The notes below the pieces were generated by a model that saw only the letters and a list, made by a program, of their open reading frames with translations, was not told the DNA's origin and did not search any database. Shown piece after piece: positions 59,801 to 64,000 of a stretch of 64,000 bases of DNA. Made by a program: the position numbers and the translations under genes. The stretch's first letter is position 1, and every line of letters begins with the position of its first letter. Origin of the DNA: Acetobacteraceae bacterium (GTDB lineage: Bacteria > Pseudomonadota > Alphaproteobacteria > Acetobacterales > Acetobacteraceae); contig DAIDJM010000021.1 of the NCBI GenBank assembly GCA_027451405.1, positions 46,628-110,627 on the forward strand, given 5' to 3'.

Positions 59801-62120
59801 CGACTCCGATCGCGCTGATGCCGGTACCGCCGGTCTTGGCCAGCGTGCCGGCGTTGGAGACGTAGTCTCCACTACTCCCATTCCAATAAAAACTTCCGTC
59901 GTCGCTGGTGAGGTTGAAGGTCGCGCCGGCCTGGTTCTGCAGCGTCGAGTTCGCCGCCTGGAAAGAGATACCCCCGGCGTCTCTGACCGTCCCGGCATTG
60001 ACCCAGTTGATGCCGTTGAGTGTGGCCGCGACACGACCCGCGCCGTTATCGGCGACGATCGTTTTGCCCTTGGTGGTGAGTATGCCGCCGCCGGACAGAA
60101 TGCCCGAGCCGCCGCCCGCATCCCCGAGCGTGAGCGGCGCCGCGAGCGTGAAATCGAGCCCGGTCGCAACCGAGAGCGTGCCGCCATCGACAAGCACCAT
60201 GCCGGGCGCGATGTCGGCCCCGCTCTCTACCGAAACGTTACCGCCGGTGATGGCCAGCGTGCCTGCCCCGCTGACGGTTCCGCCCAGCGAACCACCGCCG
60301 GTTAGGTCGAGCGTCGCACCTGCGGCCGCGGCGAGCGTGCCTGTGCTGCTGACCGCGCCGGAGACGGTCAATATCCCGCCAGAAGCGTCGATCCACCCGC
60401 TGTTGCCGATTGCCCCCGCGACAGTGCCGTTCCCGAGCAAGGTTCCTGTGCTCGAGAGCATGAGCCCATTCATGGCCGTAAAGCTCGCCTCGCCGAGCTT
60501 CAGCAAGCCATTGTCCGTGAACGCCAAGGCGGCCGTGAAGCTACGGCCGGCGAGCAGCGCCAAAGTGCCGTTGAGTCCGATCGTTGCCAGCGTATTGTCG
60601 AGAGTGACCTGCTGACCTGTAACAAGGCTCAGCGATTGGATGGTGGATCCGGCACCACTCAGGGTGACCGTTGCATCGAGGGTGGTTATCGTCGTTTCGG
60701 TGGCGAGCTCGATGGTCGAGTTGGCATCCGCTTCGTAACTGCCCCCGGTGAGCGTCGTCCCGGAAAGGTTGGCGAGAACCGCTTGAGAGAGGTCGAGCCA
60801 AGCGCCCGAAGTGGCGAGCAGCTCGCCCGAGTTGCTGAGGGGGGCTTGCACGGAAAGGGTGCCCGAGGCGGCTTCCAACAGCCCGCTATTGGTGACCGCG
60901 ACGGCGATGGTGCTGGTGCCGGTGCCGCCGGTCTTGGCCAGCGTGCCGGCGTTGGAGACGGAGGCACCAGGGTTGAGAGCAGAAAGACGTGCGTCGTCGC
61001 TGGTGAGGTTGAAGGTCGCGCCGGCCTGGTTCAGCAGCGTCCAATTATAGGCGAATGAGACACCCCCCGCGTCGCTGACCGTCCCGGCATTCACCCAGGT
61101 GATGCCGCCGAAACCGGAGGGTCCGACCGCGAAACTACCCGCACCGTTATCGGCGACGCTGGTGCTGCCGGTGGTGGTGAGTGTGCCGCCGCCGGACAGA
61201 AAGCCCTCGCCGCCGCCCACATCCCCGAACTTGAGCGGCGCCGCGAGCGTCACATCGAGCCCGGTCGCAACCGAGAGCGTGCCGCCGTCGACAAGCACCA
61301 TGCCGGGCGCGATGTCGGCCCCGCTCTCTACCGAAACGTTACCTCCGGTGATGGCCAGCGTGCCCGCCCCGCTGACGGTTCCGCCCAGCGAACCACCGAA
61401 GGTAAGGTCGAGCGTGCCGGCAACGACAACGTGCCCAGAATTCAGCAAGGCCGAATTTAAGCTGTCTTTCCCATTCTCCGTCAGGGTGCTTCCCGCCGCG
61501 ACCGATACAGATTGGCCCCCAAGAACGGCACCCTTCGCGAGGCTGAGATGGCCGGCGACGACGTCAATCGTCGTGCTCACGCTGAATTGCGCGGCTGAGA
61601 CTGCGACCGTTGCCGTCGAATTATCGATCGTGAGCGAATTCGCGCTCTCGGCGGCATTGATCGTGACGGTGTAGGTGCCTGCGACGGAAATGGTCACGTC
61701 GTTGTTTGCATTCGGGGCGAGACCGGTACTCCAGTTGGCGGCATCCGACCAATTGCCGGAGACAGGGTTCAGCCAATTTACCGGACTCGAAGATGGGGGA
61801 ACCATCGAGAGAGGAGGAGCCGGAGTGAGCCAGGCAGACAGGCCGGTCACCGGAACCCAATCCGGAATACCCATGCCCCCAGCGAGATTTTGGGCGAGAT
61901 TTTGGGCTCCGTTTCCTTTCGTCACCAAATTGTCGAAGGCGACTACGGGCGCATGCGTCCTCGCGGCGCCCGAGACGTGCTCATCGCGAGAGGGCAGCGC
62001 CCCAGCGATCACCCCCAGGGTCGCATATCCGGCCCGCTCGGGAACCGTGTCGGCATGGAGGCTCACCGGAACGTTGCTGAAATGGCTCGCGCCGGCTTTC
62101 CCTTGAAAACGAACACCCAT
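56895..62120 (-). CDS. Giant repeat beta-helix surface-type protein
   Basis: The 1741-residue protein is almost wholly Gly/Ala/Ser/Thr/Leu-rich beta-helix sequence. After a short N-terminus comes the head NWLNPVSGNWSDAANW, then four A units (start GGSLGGTV(S/K)GAGTLAITG), two B units (NSGLLEAASGTL), and a C-terminal tail with GFGSSDVIDLL and DNHGGTLIKFV. The order is A-B-A-A-A-B. No cleavable signal peptide, autotransporter barrel or TpsB/type I partner is seen nearby, so the export route is unknown. The C-terminal end resembles alphaproteobacterial proteins with C-terminal secretion signals. AAGGGGGG before ATG 62120 supports the start. Confidence 0.85.
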   Translation of the reverse strand: MGVRFQGKAGASHFSNVPVSLHADTVPERAGYATLGVIAGALPSRDEHVSGAARTHAPVVAFDNLVTKGNGAQNLAQNLAGGMGIPDWVPVTGLSAWLTPAPPLSMVPPSSSPVNWLNPVSGNWSDAANWSTGLAPNANNDVTISVAGTYTVTINAAESANSLTIDNSTATVAVSAAQFSVSTTIDVVAGHLSLAKGAVLGGQSVSVAAGSTLTENGKDSLNSALLNSGHVVVAGTLDLTFGGSLGGTVSGAGTLAITGGNVSVESGADIAPGMVLVDGGTLSVATGLDVTLAAPLKFGDVGGGEGFLSGGGTLTTTGSTSVADNGAGSFAVGPSGFGGITWVNAGTVSDAGGVSFAYNWTLLNQAGATFNLTSDDARLSALNPGASVSNAGTLAKTGGTGTSTIAVAVTNSGLLEAASGTLSVQAPLSNSGELLATSGAWLDLSQAVLANLSGTTLTGGSYEADANSTIELATETTITTLDATVTLSGAGSTIQSLSLVTGQQVTLDNTLATIGLNGTLALLAGRSFTAALAFTDNGLLKLGEASFTAMNGLMLSSTGTLLGNGTVAGAIGNSGWIDASGGILTVSGAVSSTGTLAAAAGATLDLTGGGSLGGTVSGAGTLAITGGNVSVESGADIAPGMVLVDGGTLSVATGLDFTLAAPLTLGDAGGGSGILSGGGILTTKGKTIVADNGAGRVAATLNGINWVNAGTVRDAGGISFQAANSTLQNQAGATFNLTSDDGSFYWNGSSGDYVSNAGTLAKTGGTGISAIGVAVNNTGLIQIDTGTLDVAGGGSLGGTVKGAGTLAITGSSILSVASGADIAPGMVLVDGGTLSVASGANVVPGMVLVDGGGALSVATGLDFTLAAPLTLGDVSGGTGALSGGGTLTTTGSTSVADNGAGGSAAALEGINWVNAGTVSDAGGISFQAGNSTLQNQAGATFNLTSDDGSFYWSLNGPASVSNAGTLAKTGGTGTSVIGVAVNNTGLIQIDTGTLDLAGGGSLGGTVSGAGTLAITGGTILSVASGADIAPGMVLVDGGGELSVATGLDFTLAAPLTFGDVVGGTGTLSGGGTLTTTGSTSVADHGGAALNGITWVNAGTVSDAGPIFLEAANSTLQNQADATFNLTSDEGSLIGSVEDFVVNAGTLAKTGGTGTSTIAAAVINSGLLEAASGTLALQGSLSNSGELLATSGAWLDLSHATLANLSGTTLTGGSYEAVPNAVIELASNTTITTLDATITLNGPGSTIQWLNILTDQQVTLDNTLATIGLTGTLALFTGRTFTAALAFTNNGLLKLGEAGGDIGFAAVKGLTISSTGTLLGYGGVTGAIGNSGLIEASGGTLTVSGALSGTGTLGAAAGATLDLTNAEALTGTLSGAGTLQLDNGTYTLAGSTAGIGSVLVDAGATLDLTAGGAVPGNIGGAGVLELSGAYTIAGSVAGPATVSVDAGSSLTGSGSLGSALAGAGSVTASGGTLTLTGAAGGTLAFQAAAGATLDLKGGGSLVGNVGGSGTVILDSALTFQSGATLTAANVLQTQNVTIADGETVTNAAGNHYTIQDAKGVTVSLLGSVLGKFSNAGTFTANGPGTVKIDNSVLNSGLMTAASGRMTFLAPTRNDGTIRAGAHTHVAFNGQLAGTGTLDIGASAAINLTKGASAGQTANFLSTTGTLDLGHPLNFLGHIAGFGSSDVIDLLKTAANGFTFAGNTLTLTESGTTVASLNLTGSYTSSSFTLASDNHGGTLIKFV
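58030..61400. repeat. Internal DNA repeats of the beta-helix gene
   Basis: Four blocks of about 550-620 bases (approximately 58650-59160, 59170-59780, 59790-60310 and 60900-61400) share long near-identical stretches, for example around 58910, 59467, 60087 and 61190. Two further blocks about 2.27 kb apart (about 58030-58640 and 60310-60900) also match closely. The pattern points to past unequal recombination, and it may cause assembly or length differences between strains. Confidence 0.75.
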
Positions 62121-62262
62121 GATGGCCCCCCCTTGGTAAGCCGGAACTAAACCGTACGGACGCCGGAATCAAGTCGGGGTCGATAGGATCGTGGGCGTGT
62201 TCACCCAGCCATGTCAGCGATCACCGCCGGCGCACATCTCGACCGTGGCGTAGGTCGTCCGC

Positions 62263-63702
62263 TCAGTCGTCGTCGGGACCCGTGGTCGGCAGCGGCTGCG
62301 CGAGGAAGTAGCCCGGCGGAAGCGGCGCCGGGATCGGATTGAACCCGCGCGGGCTGCTCAAGCTGAAAAACTCGTGCAGATCGCTCCCGCGCTGCGCCGC
62401 CTGGTAATCCGCGTATTGGGTGGCTTTGGTATTGGCGGGGCCAATGAAGCCGAGGCCGAAATTCCTTTCCACGAAATACAGGATCGATCCGAAATCATCG
62501 ATCCTGTTGCTCACCGTGTGAGGCGCCGTATAGGCGGAGACGACCAGCAACGGCACGCGGAACCCGCCGACATAGCCCGCACCCCAGGCCCCGGGCGGGG
62601 CGACCAGCGCGGGACGCACGTGATCGTACCACCCGCCCCAATCGTCCCACGTAATGACGATCGCGGTGTCGTTCCAATAGCTCTCCCCGGTGCCAGGGCA
62701 CGCCGCCTGCTGGCCGATCGCGTTGACGATGCCGGCAACCCAGGCCGGCCCCGTGCCGTCGGTTAGTCTTGCGTGGTCGGACGCCGCCCCCGTCGGAATG
62801 ACCCAGCTCACCGCCGAGAGATGGCAGGTCTGGATATCGCTCAGCACCTGCGCCGGATTATTGGGCACGTCGTGAGCGAGCCAGTCCGCGCCGGCACAGA
62901 CTTTCTTGCCGTTGATCGTGGTCGCGCCGCAAATCGCGGCAATCGCGTTCGGCGCATTCCAGATGCCATCCGGGTTCGGCGCGTAATAGGTCCAGCCGAT
63001 CGGATCGAGCAGGTTCGCGGGCGTGGGCCGGTTGAAGCAGGGATAGATTCCGGGCAAAAATTCCCGCCCCTGCGGGTCGATCACCGCCACCTGGGAGGTG
63101 CTGGGTGCGGCACATCCGGCCTGGGCACGCGTTCCCGTAACGCCGGAACCCGTAATATTCTCCGCCGCGAAATCCTGACTCCCCGCCGTGGGTGAGGACG
63201 TGCCGCCGAACAGGAACTGATGCGCCGGGAAGCTCGGCCCCTGATTGGTCTGGAACATACGGTTGGCAAAACCGTAGTTTGTCGCGATATCAAAATAAGG
63301 CTGCGGCGAACCCGTCCCGCTGCCGGTATTCGGGACATACCCGAATTGCGGATGGGCCGGCAAGACACAACCCGCGCTTGGACTGACCTTCACCTTGTCC
63401 GCCCCCTGCGTATACGCCGCCTCGAAGTCGGAGTGCCTGTGCCCAAGATCGTAACAACTGGCCAGCGGAACCGGGCCGAGCGGCACCTGCTTCCCCTTCG
63501 AGTCGATGCCCACGCTCGCAAGATCGACACCCGGTTCGAAAGTCGGGTTGCTGCCAAACACATCGTCCGGCGTCCGGTTCTCCTGAACCACGATGACGAT
63601 ATGCCGGAAAGCAGGGGCCGCGAGCACCGGCGCGGTCGCAACGACCATCGCACCGCACAGCAGCGCGCCCCGCCCCGCGGCGCGTGAGATTCCATACCCC
63701 AT
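62263..63702 (-). CDS. Secreted phosphoesterase (phospholipase C / acid phosphatase family)
   Basis: The 479-residue protein has a signal peptide (about 1-29, VATAPVLAA) and the family start IVIVVQENRTPDDVFG, with the catalytic Thr44. WDDWGGWYDHV and PHTVSNRIDDFGS supply the other metal and phosphate contacts. The family cleaves phospholipids or phosphomonoesters outside the cell and is often under phosphate control. Many Cys residues suggest disulfides. A dyad lies 55 bases upstream of the start. It is followed on the same strand by the beta-helix gene after 142 bases. Confidence 0.88.
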   Translation of the reverse strand: MGYGISRAAGRGALLCGAMVVATAPVLAAPAFRHIVIVVQENRTPDDVFGSNPTFEPGVDLASVGIDSKGKQVPLGPVPLASCYDLGHRHSDFEAAYTQGADKVKVSPSAGCVLPAHPQFGYVPNTGSGTGSPQPYFDIATNYGFANRMFQTNQGPSFPAHQFLFGGTSSPTAGSQDFAAENITGSGVTGTRAQAGCAAPSTSQVAVIDPQGREFLPGIYPCFNRPTPANLLDPIGWTYYAPNPDGIWNAPNAIAAICGATTINGKKVCAGADWLAHDVPNNPAQVLSDIQTCHLSAVSWVIPTGAASDHARLTDGTGPAWVAGIVNAIGQQAACPGTGESYWNDTAIVITWDDWGGWYDHVRPALVAPPGAWGAGYVGGFRVPLLVVSAYTAPHTVSNRIDDFGSILYFVERNFGLGFIGPANTKATQYADYQAAQRGSDLHEFFSLSSPRGFNPIPAPLPPGYFLAQPLPTTGPDDD

Positions 63703-64000
63703 ATTGGCGCATTCCCCCTTGGTCGTGGATCAGCCGATGCCGACCGACCCCGCTTTTGTCAGATCAAGCTGACAGCAATATGAGCGCGCGGAGCGCCAAA
63801 CACCCGGCCTGCGCCGCCGCACAGTTTCCGACCCATAACAAAGCCCTTCCCCCCCGCGCAACCGCCCCACCCAAGCCCCGCCGCACCGCCCCAGCCACAC
63901 CCCCCCCACCCGCCGGCCCAACCCCAAGCCCTTCGCGCCCCGTTCCAACCCGTGCATGATGCCGCCCGCCCGCCGGCCCGGCGCCGCACGCGACCATGGA
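63703..64000. other. Right-edge non-coding stretch
   Basis: These 298 bases to the window edge show no convincing gene. They are C-rich, with the perfect inverted repeat TGTCAG, six bases, CTGACA at 63757-63774. That is 55 bases before the phosphoesterase start and could be an operator. The very end (ATGGA at 63996) could start another gene, but it cannot be judged. Confidence 0.35.

Noticed and set aside
56922..60305. Open frame of about 1100 codons antisense to the beta-helix gene
   Set aside because: It is charged, repeat-derived sequence with no domain. The minus-strand frame has the ordered beta-helix repeats and a ribosome binding site.
58030..61400. CRISPR-like array
   Set aside because: The repeat units are hundreds of bases long, coding and in frame, with no short spacers.

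Overview
The window is GC-rich, densely coded DNA with no phage or plasmid hallmark. Gene content and order (DUF3576-leuS-lptE-holA, metX/metW divergent from hisC-tyrA, kdsB-pheA, thrC-M16 peptidase, pstSCAB-phoU-phoB) suggest an alphaproteobacterial chromosome. The many T-rich/A-rich perfect dyads at gene ends fit the Acetobacteraceae/Rhodospirillales. That placement is an inference from synteny and style, not from a marker gene. There is one tRNA gene (Val-GAC) and no rRNA.

Layout. 1-8.7 kb (mostly minus strand): a cut GMC-type oxidoreductase, M16 peptidase/thrC/ispH, a lipoprotein, a sulfite-oxidase-like molybdoenzyme, a membrane/SH3-like protein, an inositol-phosphatase-family enzyme and a membrane-anchored cytochrome c. 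8.8-14.3 kb: kdsB-pheA, glycogen phosphorylase and DNA polymerase IV. 14.4-20.2 kb: two very large, coupled glycan-assembly genes, one with two glycosyltransferase domains and one with methyltransferase, coiled coil and two glycosyltransferase domains. 20.3-23.7 kb: htpG, a YgjP-like metallopeptidase and a proline-rich lipoprotein. 23.8-36.8 kb: a tripartite RND efflux operon, a DcaP-like porin, a two-component system and an NdvB-like GH17-GT2 beta-glucan synthase. 36.8-45.4 kb: an MFS transporter, holA-lptE-leuS, DUF3576, a porin and a ThiE/TenI-like protein. 45.4-50.2 kb: YggS, metW, metX, hisC and tyrA. 50.2-56.4 kb: a secreted alpha/beta hydrolase and the complete Pst phosphate operon with phoU and phoB. 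56.6-63.7 kb: tRNA-Val, a 1741-residue repeat beta-helix protein and a secreted phosphoesterase.

How the genes work together. The envelope is the main theme: LPS (kdsB, lptE), glycan assembly (two giant transferase genes), beta-glucan (NdvB-like), porins, efflux and a surface-type repeat protein. A second theme is phosphate: the pst operon, PhoB, a phosphoesterase, and PHO-box-like sites upstream of pstS and between the RND operon and the DcaP-like porin. A third is amino-acid synthesis (thrC, pheA, tyrA, hisC, metXW).

Two dispersed repeat families punctuate the gene ends. One is a T-rich/A-rich dyad that often comes as a face-to-face pair with conserved inverted flanks. The other is a GC-rich double hairpin. 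No wholly new system is proven. The most unusual items are the giant multi-domain glycosyltransferase pair, the composite paired-dyad elements (one sits between metX and metW), the repeat beta-helix protein with no visible export partner, and the PHO-box-like site in the RND/porin divergent region.
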